A stretch of 64,000 nucleotides of DNA, taken from assembly GCA_963765545.1 (NCBI GenBank), contig CAVXWW010000004.1:2046001-2110000 (forward strand), read 5' to 3'. Below are positions 56,611-64,000 of this stretch, one piece after another; positions within the stretch are counted from its first letter, which is position 1; every line of letters begins with the position of its first letter. Source of the DNA: JARRPM01 sp963765545 (GTDB taxonomy: Bacteria > Pseudomonadota > Gammaproteobacteria > Pseudomonadales > Halieaceae). Both the position numbers and the translations under genes were made by a program. The notes under the pieces were generated by a model. That model did no database searches. It saw nothing but the letters and a program-made list of their open reading frames with translations, and was not told the origin of the DNA.

Positions 56611-59600
56611 ATGTCAAGCTACGCCGAACTCCACTGCCTCAGCTGTTACAGCTTCCTGCGCAGCGCCTCTCACCCCCTTGAACTGGTAGAGCGAGCCGCA
56701 GCGCTTGGCTATACCGCCCTGGCCATTACCGACGAGTGCTCCCTGGCCGGGATAGTCAAAGCCCATGTAGCGGCAAAGGAGCACGGCATCCAGCTGATCG
56801 TGGGCAGCGAGTTCACCCTGGTGGAGGGCATCACACTGGTGGCACTGGCGCCCACCCGGGCGGCCTACAGTGAACTGTCCGGGTTGATCAGCATGGCGCG
56901 ACGGCGCAGTCCCAAGGGTGAGTACCAGGCAGGGCTGCGGGACGTGATCTTCCACCTCAAACGCTGCCTGCTGATCTGGCTGCCCGAGGATGACGACGAA
57001 GCCAGCCGGGGCTGGGGTTTGCAGTTGAGCAGGCTATGTCGCGATCGGGTCTGGCTGGGCGTCACCCACCTGCTGGGTAACGGAGAGGTTCAACGCTACC
57101 GGGCCCTGCACCGGCTGGCAGGTGACCTTTGCATCCCGATGGTGGCCTGCGGCAACGTACAAATGCACTGCGCCGGCCGCAAACCCTTGCACGATGTCTT
57201 CACCGCCTTGCGTCACAACACCAGCATCGCCCAGCTGGGGCGGCTGCGCATGGCCAACAGCCAGCAACATCTGCGCAGCCTGGCGAAACTGCAGATGCTG
57301 TATCCACCCGCCCTGCTGGAAGAAACCCGGCAGATAGCGGCGCTTTGCAATTTCAGCCTGGACGAACTGCGCTATGAATACCCGGAGGAAGTGGTACCGG
57401 CGGGCTATACGTCCAAGCGCTACCTGCGCGAACTGGTCGTGCAGGGCAGCTCGTTGCGCTGGCCCGGCGGAGTCCCTGCCGACATCCAGCAGCGCATCGA
57501 GCAGGAACTGGTCCTGATCGAGGAGCTGGACTACGAATACTACTTTCTCACCGTCTACGACATCGTTCGCTTTGCCCGTGAGCGCGACATCCTGTGCCAG
57601 GGTCGCGGCTCCGCCGCCAACTCGGTGGTGTGCTACTGCCTGTTCATCACCGAGGTGTCACCCGAGCAGATCTCCCTGCTGTTTGAGCGCTTTATTTCCC
57701 GCGAGCGGGACGAACCACCCGATATCGACGTGGACTTCGAGCATGAACGGCGGGAAGAGGTTATCCAGTACATCTACAGCAAGTACAGCCGCAAGCGCGC
57801 CGCGCTGGCCGCCACCCTGATTACCTATCGCTCCCGCAGCGCGGTGCGGGACGTGGGCAAGGCGCTGGGGCTGGACCCGGTATTCGTCGATGACCTGGCC
57901 AAGTCACTGGCCTGGTGGGACCGCAGCTCGGATCTGGCCAGGCGCTTCGAGGAACAGGGGGTGGCGCAGCACAGCCGGCAGGCGGAGCTGTTCTACATGC
58001 TCGTGCAGCAGATCCTCGGCTTCCCGCGCCACCTGTCCCAGCATGTGGGGGGCTTCGTCATTACCCGCAGCCCCATTTCCACCCTGGTGCCGGTGGAAAA
58101 CGCCAGCATGGCGGATCGCACCGTCATCCAGTGGGACAAGGAGGACATCGAGTCCCTGGGCCTGCTCAAGGTGGATATCCTGGCCCTGGGTATGTTGTCC
58201 GCTATCAGGAAGAGCCTGCAAATGGTGCACCGTTACTGCCCTACCATCAAAACAGTGAGTGATATACCGAAAGAGGACAGGGCAACCTATCGCATGCTGC
58301 AAGCGGCTGACACCGTGGGTGTCTTCCAGATCGAGTCCCGCGCCCAGATGTCCATGCTGCCCCGACTTAAACCCGACTGCTTCTACGACCTGGTGATAGA
58401 GATTGCCATCGTGCGCCCCGGCCCCATCCAGGGCGACATGGTGCACCCCTACCTGCGCCGCAAGCAGGGCCTGGAAGCCGTCACCTATCCCAGCGAGGCC
58501 ATCAAGTCGGTGCTGGAACGCACCCTGGGGGTACCCATTTTCCAGGAGCAGGTGATTCGCCTGGCCATGGTGGCGGCGGGCTTCAGCGGCGGTGAGGCGG
58601 ACCAGCTGCGCCGCGCGATCACCAACTGGGGCAGGAACAGCAAGCTGCTCACCTTCGAGCAGAAGCTTACCAGCGGCATGATAGAGCGCGGTTACGATGA
58701 GGAATTCGCCCGCCGCCTGTTTGAGCAGATCAAGGGGTTTGGCGGCTATGGCTTTCCCGAGTCCCACTCCGCCAGCTTCGCCTTGCTGGCCTATGTATCC
58801 TCATGGCTCAAATGCCATCATCCGGGCGCCTTCTTTGCCGGCCTGCTCAACAGCCAGCCCATGGGCTTTTACAGCCCGTCGCAACTCATCCAGGATGCCC
58901 GTCGCCACGGTGTGATCGTACTACCTATCGATGTCAACCGCAGCGACTGGGACCACCAGCTGCTGGAGGGCCGCTCGGCCCTGCACTCGCAGCCACCCAT
59001 ACGCCTGGGATTGCGACTGGTAAAGGGCCTCAGCCGGGAGGGTGCACAACGCGTGGTCGAAGCCCGGCGCCAGGGGCCCTTCCGCCAGGTCAGCAACCTG
59101 CGTCAGCGAACCCGGCTGGGCAAACGCGATATGGAGGCGCTGGCGGATGCCGATGCGCTGGTATCACTGAGCGGCCATCGGCACCAGTCCCAGTGGCAGA
59201 TCATGGCGCTGGAACAGGCCCGCCCCCTATTGCAGGATGAACAGCGTGAAGCGGCCAGTTATTTCGATGACGGGGTACAGCTGCCGGCGCCGGCTGTGGC
59301 CGAAGAAGTGCTGGCGGATTACCGCGCCACCGGGCTCACCCTGCGGGCCCATCCCATGAGCCTGCTGCGGGACCGTCCACCCTTCAACCGCTGCAAACGC
59401 CATAGCGACCTGGCAACGCTGAGCAATAACCGGTTTGTGCGTATCGCCGGGCTGGTCACCTGCCGCCAGCGCCCGGGCAGTGCTTCCGGGGTACTGTTCC
59501 TCACCCTGGAGGACGAGACCGGCAACAGCAATATCGTGGTGTGGCAGCGCACCCAGCAACAATTCCGCCGGCCATTGATGACCGCGCAGCTGCTGCTGGT

Positions 59601-59712
59601 GAACGGCACCCTGGAAACCAGGGACAATGTCATCCACATCATTGCCGGTGCCCTGTACGACTACACCCATGAACTTCAGGCCCTGCAGGTGACATCGCGG
59701 GATTTCCATTGA
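56611..59712 (+). CDS. dnaE2: Error-prone DNA polymerase DnaE2
   Basis: 1033 aa. PHP domain (SYAELHCLSCYSFLRSASHP), polymerase core with the catalytic acids in PPDIDVDFEHERREEVIQYI (about 369-388), and a C-terminal OB fold (FVRIAGLVTCRQRPGSASGV ... VVWQ). Shorter than replicative DnaE and lacking its C-terminal tau-binding part, as expected. It works with ImuA/ImuB for damage-induced mutagenesis. It stands alone behind its own LexA box, 10 kb from imuB. Confidence 0.96.
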   Translation: MSSYAELHCLSCYSFLRSASHPLELVERAAALGYTALAITDECSLAGIVKAHVAAKEHGIQLIVGSEFTLVEGITLVALAPTRAAYSELSGLISMARRRSPKGEYQAGLRDVIFHLKRCLLIWLPEDDDEASRGWGLQLSRLCRDRVWLGVTHLLGNGEVQRYRALHRLAGDLCIPMVACGNVQMHCAGRKPLHDVFTALRHNTSIAQLGRLRMANSQQHLRSLAKLQMLYPPALLEETRQIAALCNFSLDELRYEYPEEVVPAGYTSKRYLRELVVQGSSLRWPGGVPADIQQRIEQELVLIEELDYEYYFLTVYDIVRFARERDILCQGRGSAANSVVCYCLFITEVSPEQISLLFERFISRERDEPPDIDVDFEHERREEVIQYIYSKYSRKRAALAATLITYRSRSAVRDVGKALGLDPVFVDDLAKSLAWWDRSSDLARRFEEQGVAQHSRQAELFYMLVQQILGFPRHLSQHVGGFVITRSPISTLVPVENASMADRTVIQWDKEDIESLGLLKVDILALGMLSAIRKSLQMVHRYCPTIKTVSDIPKEDRATYRMLQAADTVGVFQIESRAQMSMLPRLKPDCFYDLVIEIAIVRPGPIQGDMVHPYLRRKQGLEAVTYPSEAIKSVLERTLGVPIFQEQVIRLAMVAAGFSGGEADQLRRAITNWGRNSKLLTFEQKLTSGMIERGYDEEFARRLFEQIKGFGGYGFPESHSASFALLAYVSSWLKCHHPGAFFAGLLNSQPMGFYSPSQLIQDARRHGVIVLPIDVNRSDWDHQLLEGRSALHSQPPIRLGLRLVKGLSREGAQRVVEARRQGPFRQVSNLRQRTRLGKRDMEALADADALVSLSGHRHQSQWQIMALEQARPLLQDEQREAASYFDDGVQLPAPAVAEEVLADYRATGLTLRAHPMSLLRDRPPFNRCKRHSDLATLSNNRFVRIAGLVTCRQRPGSASGVLFLTLEDETGNSNIVVWQRTQQQFRRPLMTAQLLLVNGTLETRDNVIHIIAGALYDYTHELQALQVTSRDFH

Positions 59713-59827
59713 ATTTACTCCGGTTCTTTCCGGCTCGATAGGGCGTGAGCTGTCCGGTTTGTGTCAAACCCGGGAGAATTGGTCTAGACTTCGCCGGCAC
59801 ATGCTTAAAACAAAGGAATAATGCCAA
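59713..59827 (+). promoter_or_regulatory. Intergenic region before the DUF3604 gene
   Basis: CCGGTTTGTGTCAAACCCGG (59754-59773) is an imperfect inverted repeat that could serve as dnaE2 terminator or an operator. AAAGGAATA before the DUF3604 start is the likely RBS. Confidence 0.4.
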
Positions 59828-61741
59828 ATGAAAAAATTCGCCATGGCCACCCTGCTGGCGACCGCGGTTAGTACCGGCGTCCACGCCCAGATACCCGCTC
59901 CGCCGGACGGACAAATACTGTCTCCTGAGTACACCGGCAAGGCTTACTCGCCCTATGCCGAGCGCGACTTTGCCACCAACGTATACTTTGGCGATACCCA
60001 CCTGCACACCAACCTATCCATGGATGCAGGCGCCTTCGGCAATCGCCTGGGGCTGGATCCGGCTTACAAATTCGCCCGGGGCGAGCAGGTAACCTCCACC
60101 AATGCCGGGCCCGTGCGCCTGTCGCGGCCGCTGGATTTTCTGGTGGTAGCTGATCACTCGGACAATATGGGCTTCTTCCCAGACCTTTTCGCCGGGAAAG
60201 CCTTCATCCTCGAAGACCCCACCGGCAAGAAATGGTACGACATGATCAACGCCGGCAAGGGCGTGGATGTGGCTCTGGAGTTGATCGGTCTGTTTTCACA
60301 GGGCAAATTCCCGGAGGCCCTGGAGTACAAACCGGATTCAGCACCCTACAAGGCCGCCTGGAAAGAAACAGTGGCAGCGGCCGAGCGTTACAACCAGCCG
60401 GGCGTGTTCACTGCCTTTATCGGCTATGAGTGGACCTCTTTGATCAAGGGAAACAATATGCACCGGGTAGTCATCTACCGGGACGGCGGCGAAAAGGGCG
60501 GCCAGATGGTGCCCTACACCACGGTGGCACCCCAGGGCAGCACCAACCCCCGCGACCTGTGGAAATGGCTGGCCAACTATGAAAAAACAACGGGCGGTGA
60601 TGTCCTGGCTATCGCCCACAACGGCAACCTGTCCAACGGCATCATGTTCCCTATCGCCGAGCAATATGACGGCAAGGCACTGGATGTGGAATATGTCACC
60701 CAGCGCGCCCAATGGGAGCCTATCTACGAGGCCACCCAGATCAAGGGAGACGGTGAGACTCACCCGTTCCTCTCACCCAACGACGAATTTGCCGCCTATG
60801 AAAATTGGGATATCGGCAACCTGGATGTATCCGCGGCCAAAACCGACGCCATGCTCGCGGGCGAATACGCCCGGGAAGGGTTGAAGCGCGGACTGGCACT
60901 GGAAGCGAGCCTGGGCACCAACCCCTACAAGTTTGGCATGATCGGCTCCACCGACAGCCACACTTCACTGGCTACAGCCCAGGAAGACAACTTCTTTGGC
61001 AAGCACGCCGGGGCTGAGCCCTCACCGGAGCGCATGATGCACCCCTTCATGGCAACCGAAGAAGGTTCGATCATGGGCTGGCAGCAGGTGGCATCAGGCC
61101 TGGCGGCTGTATGGGCAAAAGACAATACCCGTGAAGCCCTGTTTGATGCCATGGAGCGCAAGGAAGTCTACGCAACCACCGGCAGCCGCCTGGCGGTGCG
61201 CTTCTTTGGCGGCTGGGATTTTGAAGCCGACGACCTGAACAATCGCGAACCGGCCTTTGCCGGCTACGAAAAAGGCGTGCCTATGGGTGGCGACCTGCCG
61301 GCCAACTCAACCGGCAAAAAAGCTCCCAGCTTTATGGTTTATGCCCTGCGCGACCCGATCGGTGGCAACCTCGATCGCATCCAGATCGTGAAGGGCTGGA
61401 GCGACGACGAGAAACAATACGAGAAGGTATACGACGTCGCCTGGTCCGGCGACCGCAAGCCCGGCAAGAATGGCAAGGTACCCGCGGTAGGCAACACGGT
61501 AGACGCGAAAACCGCCTCCTGGACCAACACCATCGGGTCAGCCGAGCTGGGCGCGGTATGGTCAGACCCGGATTTTGACCCGGAGCAACGGGCTTTCTAC
61601 TACGCCAGGGTATTACAGATCCCCACCCCACGCTGGTCCACCTATGATGCGTTCCGCTTTGGCGTACCCATCCCCGATGGCGCACCAGTTTCTACCCAGG
61701 ACCGGGCCTACACCTCACCCATCTGGTACACCCCGAAGTAA
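59828..61741 (+). CDS. DUF3604-family secreted protein
   Basis: 637 aa with signal peptide (KKFAMATLLATAVSTGVHA). PHP-like metal-site motifs: GDTHLHTNLSMD (about 55-66), VVADHSDNMG, AIAHNGNLSNG and STDSHTSLA (near 376). DUF3604 proteins are periplasmic, common in marine Gammaproteobacteria and probably metallohydrolases. The substrate is unknown. ATG at 59828; a nearer ATG in another frame is not used. Confidence 0.92.
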   Translation: MKKFAMATLLATAVSTGVHAQIPAPPDGQILSPEYTGKAYSPYAERDFATNVYFGDTHLHTNLSMDAGAFGNRLGLDPAYKFARGEQVTSTNAGPVRLSRPLDFLVVADHSDNMGFFPDLFAGKAFILEDPTGKKWYDMINAGKGVDVALELIGLFSQGKFPEALEYKPDSAPYKAAWKETVAAAERYNQPGVFTAFIGYEWTSLIKGNNMHRVVIYRDGGEKGGQMVPYTTVAPQGSTNPRDLWKWLANYEKTTGGDVLAIAHNGNLSNGIMFPIAEQYDGKALDVEYVTQRAQWEPIYEATQIKGDGETHPFLSPNDEFAAYENWDIGNLDVSAAKTDAMLAGEYAREGLKRGLALEASLGTNPYKFGMIGSTDSHTSLATAQEDNFFGKHAGAEPSPERMMHPFMATEEGSIMGWQQVASGLAAVWAKDNTREALFDAMERKEVYATTGSRLAVRFFGGWDFEADDLNNREPAFAGYEKGVPMGGDLPANSTGKKAPSFMVYALRDPIGGNLDRIQIVKGWSDDEKQYEKVYDVAWSGDRKPGKNGKVPAVGNTVDAKTASWTNTIGSAELGAVWSDPDFDPEQRAFYYARVLQIPTPRWSTYDAFRFGVPIPDGAPVSTQDRAYTSPIWYTPK

Positions 61742-61761
61742 CACCCGGGTAGGGCAAAGGA

Positions 61762-62748
61762 TCAGCGTGGTCCCGAATCCACGCCGTTAAAAAATGCCCA
61801 TATCACCTCGGGCCCATCCAGCTGATGGCTGGTCGGGCCCAGTATCCGCGCCATATTGAATACCGGATTGGGCACGGTATGACCGCCACCCACGACAGTG
61901 ACGAGGCTGACGGGCGGCTTTCCAGCCGCAGACCATTCAACGCTCTTTACTGAGGTGTCATCGCCCGGATTCTGTCTGGGCCAGGCATGCTGTTCGCCCT
62001 CACCCTCGTAACCCGCCAGCCCTGCCCAGTACTGCGCAGTGGCCAGGGAAGACAGCACTGCGCCCCTGCTGGCATTGCCAAAAATCTCCACCAGCCCCCC
62101 CTCGTAGGGATTGACCGGATCCAGGGTGCCATTCATGACCAGGGTTGCTACCGGCTGTCCTGACTTGTCGCAGTCCAGGCTTGAGTCCACCGGCAAGCTG
62201 GCGGCGATCGCGGCGATACCCGCCACCATGTCAGGTGCCTCCAGACCCAGGCGGTAGGCCATCTGGCCGCCATTGGACAGGCCGGTGGCAAATACGCGGG
62301 CGGGGTCAGCCCCATGCTCGTCCACTGTGCGCTGAACCACAGACCGCAGGAAACCGACGTCGTCGATATCCTCAAGATTAGCGGCGTAATCGGCACTGCC
62401 ACGACAGTCATTCCAGTGGTTTTCATAGCCATCGGGGTATACCGCAATAAAGCCATGCCGCTCTGCCTGCACATCAAAACCGTACCGGGCGGCGATCCGC
62501 ATCTGTTCACCGGTACCCAGGGAGCCATGCATGACCAACACCACCGCTGGCGAAGGTGCCAGGTTTGCCGGGACATAGGCCAGCCAACTGCGGGGTTTGC
62601 CATCGTGCTGCACGGAGCCGCCCTGGACCTGCCCCGGCAGCGCCGGCGGCTCAAGCGTGTCAGCGCGCAGGTACCACCACCAGGCCAGCGCTGCGAGCAG
62701 CAACAGCAGGCCCGAGAGGTAAACCACTATCTTAAGCAACTTGCGCAT
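61762..62748 (-). CDS. PHB-depolymerase/LpqC-like esterase
   Basis: 328 aa. N-terminal membrane anchor (LLKIVVYLSGLLLLLAALAW), then an alpha/beta-hydrolase: VVLVMHGSLGTGEQ (oxyanion), FATGLSNGGQMAYRLG with the GLSNGG nucleophile Ser near 174, a Cys pair (DCRGSADY, LDCDKSG) and HTVPN with the catalytic His. Asp is probably in NGTLDPVNPY. Family members cleave polyhydroxyalkanoates or feruloyl esters in the periplasm. Confidence 0.88.
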   Translation of the reverse strand: MRKLLKIVVYLSGLLLLLAALAWWWYLRADTLEPPALPGQVQGGSVQHDGKPRSWLAYVPANLAPSPAVVLVMHGSLGTGEQMRIAARYGFDVQAERHGFIAVYPDGYENHWNDCRGSADYAANLEDIDDVGFLRSVVQRTVDEHGADPARVFATGLSNGGQMAYRLGLEAPDMVAGIAAIAASLPVDSSLDCDKSGQPVATLVMNGTLDPVNPYEGGLVEIFGNASRGAVLSSLATAQYWAGLAGYEGEGEQHAWPRQNPGDDTSVKSVEWSAAGKPPVSLVTVVGGGHTVPNPVFNMARILGPTSHQLDGPEVIWAFFNGVDSGPR

Positions 62749-62810
62749 TCATATACCTCAATTTCGCCGGTCGACATTGCCATTGCGTGGGCAGAGTCTA
62801 GACTGATGAG

Positions 62811-63554
62811 GTGGCTGATGCACTAACACAACTGTATCGACTTGCCTGCAGTGCAGGCCTTATTGCGATGATGGCGATGAACTCCCACTCTTCAGACATG
62901 CCTCAACAACGTGCGACAATGCTGGATGCGATTCGGGACTCGGTTCGCAGTTCCGCGGGCTATACCGGTCGCACCCGGCTATCTGATGCGGTCATGGCGG
63001 CAATGGGCAGCGTGCCCCGGGAAGAATTTGTACTCCCCGCCTACCGCCACCTGGCCTATGACAACACCCCCCTGCCAATCGAAGCCGGGCAGACGATATC
63101 CCAACCCCTGATTGTCGCCCTGATGACAGACCTGCTGGACCCACAACCCTCGGATGTGGTGCTCGAAGTAGGCACCGGCTCGGGCTACCAGGCCGCGGTG
63201 CTGGCGGGATTGGTCAAACATGTGTACAGCGTGGAAATCATCGCGCAACTGGCGGAATCCGCCTCTGAAGTGCTGGCCAGGCTGGGCTATGACAATGTCA
63301 CCGTGCGCGCCGGCGACGGCTATGCCGGCTGGCCCGAACACGCGCCCTTCGACGCGATTATTGTCACGGCAGCGGCACCGGAAATACCCGCGCCCCTGCT
63401 GGAACAGCTCAAGCCAGGAGGCAAACTGGTCATTCCCGTGGGCGGGGAACACGACGCCCAGGAATTGCTGCTGGTAGAGATGGGCGAAGACAACGAGGTG
63501 CTTCAACGCTCCGTGCTACCGGTCAGGTTCGTGCCGCTTACCGGGGAGCGTTGA
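62811..63554 (+). CDS. pcm: Protein-L-isoaspartate O-methyltransferase
   Basis: 247 aa from GTG at 62811. SAM-binding motif LEVGTGSGYQAAVLAGL (about 118-134) is preceded by AYDNTPLPIEAGQTISQPLI and VPREEFVLPAYRHLA, and followed by LLEQLKPGGKLVIPVG. It repairs isoaspartyl residues by methylation. An N-terminal stretch (YRLACSAGLIAMMAMNSHSS) looks like a signal or anchor and would be unusual for a cytosolic Pcm, so export or a later start (ATG at about 62868) is possible. Confidence 0.9.
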   Translation: MADALTQLYRLACSAGLIAMMAMNSHSSDMPQQRATMLDAIRDSVRSSAGYTGRTRLSDAVMAAMGSVPREEFVLPAYRHLAYDNTPLPIEAGQTISQPLIVALMTDLLDPQPSDVVLEVGTGSGYQAAVLAGLVKHVYSVEIIAQLAESASEVLARLGYDNVTVRAGDGYAGWPEHAPFDAIIVTAAAPEIPAPLLEQLKPGGKLVIPVGGEHDAQELLLVEMGEDNEVLQRSVLPVRFVPLTGER

Positions 63555-63569
63555 TACCTGCCACCGGGT

Positions 63570-64000
63570 TCAGAGCGGTGACCGCCCCTTGTCCGCTGCA
63601 ATCCGCATCCGCAGTGCGTTGAGCTTGATGAAACCCTCCGCGTCCTTCTGGTCGTATGCCCCGGCATCTTCCTCAAAGGTGGCTATGCTCTCATCAAACA
63701 GGCTGTCGGCGGACTGGCGCCCGGCGACAATAACATTACCCTTGTAGAGTTTGAGCCGTACCTTGCCGTTCACCACACCCTGTGACTCGTCGATAGCGGT
63801 CTGCAGCATTTTCCGCTCTGGCGACCACCAGTAGCCGTTATAAATGATATTGGCATAGCGGGGCATCAGCTCATCCTTGAGGTGAGCGACCTCCCTGTCC
63901 AGGGTCAGGGATTCGATAGCGCGGTGCGCCTTGAGCATGATAGTACCGCCGGGGGTTTCATAGCACCCCCGGGATTTCATACCCACATAACGGTTTTCCA
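63570..64000 (-). CDS. argG: Argininosuccinate synthase, C-terminal part (cut by the window edge)
   Basis: About 143 C-terminal residues are present; the gene continues beyond 64000. ENRYVGMKSRGCYETPGGTI, HRAIESLTLDREVAHLKDEL, PRYANIIYNGYWWSPERKML and VRLKLYKGNVIVAGRQS are diagnostic of ArgG, which joins citrulline and aspartate with ATP in arginine synthesis. Convergent with pcm, 15 bp apart. Confidence 0.95.
   Translation of the reverse strand, partial: ENRYVGMKSRGCYETPGGTIMLKAHRAIESLTLDREVAHLKDELMPRYANIIYNGYWWSPERKMLQTAIDESQGVVNGKVRLKLYKGNVIVAGRQSADSLFDESIATFEEDAGAYDQKDAEGFIKLNALRMRIAADKGRSPL

Noticed and set aside
57904..58767. 287-codon antisense ORF inside dnaE2
   Set aside because: Shadow frame; composition dominated by Gly/His/Leu, no family resemblance.

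Overview
The window looks like a marine gammaproteobacterial chromosome, most likely the Halieaceae/OM60 (Cellvibrionales) neighbourhood. This is inferred from the gene content: SOS-controlled imuA/imuB/dnaE2, a DUF3604 protein, TauD and fatty-acid-hydroxylase genes, a PEP-CTERM protein, and many small families common in that group. It is not a database result. No rRNA, tRNA or CRISPR array is visible.

Region 1 (1 to about 31.0 kb) is a cassette-like accessory region. Roughly 26 copies of an intergenic element lie between genes. The element begins GCGTCGTTAG, ends GTGCCA, and comes in two strikingly constant lengths, 108 bp and 61 bp. All but one 61-bp copy lie in the same orientation, whereas the genes between them point both ways, usually one gene (or one small operon) per interval. 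Eleven genes encode divergent members of one small family: 160-190 aa, an N-terminal membrane helix followed by a YLAxQxR-like turn, and a W/F-rich C-terminal part. I do not recognise a named family for them. Other cargo includes a class I fructose-bisphosphate aldolase, an epoxide hydrolase-like enzyme, a sulfotransferase, a DUF1330 protein, a PEP-CTERM protein with HAF repeats, a TauD/fatty-acid hydroxylase operon with a divergent AraC regulator, a YCF48-like lipoprotein and several small membrane proteins. Two IS3-family elements and two copies of a 168/169-bp MITE sit at the edges of the repeats. Many cassette genes share a -10-like motif (TATCCT/TACCCT) about 36-40 nt before the start codon, so the cassettes appear to carry their own promoters.

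Region 2 (31.0-41.6 kb) is a boundary zone. Fragments of an AraC regulator, an MpaB/DUF2236-like gene, a DUF1254 gene and a DUF4760-like gene lie among intact functions: a secreted YncE-like beta-propeller, a complete ABC sugar importer operon (binding lipoprotein, two permeases, ATPase) and a penicillin-acylase-family enzyme. Degenerate copies of the repeat occur at 37.3 and 41.2 kb.

Region 3 (41.6-64 kb) looks like ordinary chromosome: higher GC, tightly packed, no intact repeat elements. The SOS mutasome is split across it (imuA 42.8 kb, imuB 45.5 kb, dnaE2 56.6 kb), each piece with its own LexA box. The dnaE2 box lies 4 bp before the start codon, suggesting a leaderless mRNA. Between them are small enzymes and accessory proteins (MOSC, OsmC, Gfa-like, MBL-fold, PTP-like, YjdM, PNPOx-like, VOC, GNAT, DJ-1/PfpI, cupin, gamma-glutamylcyclotransferase). 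The window ends with a DUF3604 protein, a PHB-depolymerase-like esterase, an isoaspartyl methyltransferase and the 3' end of argG.
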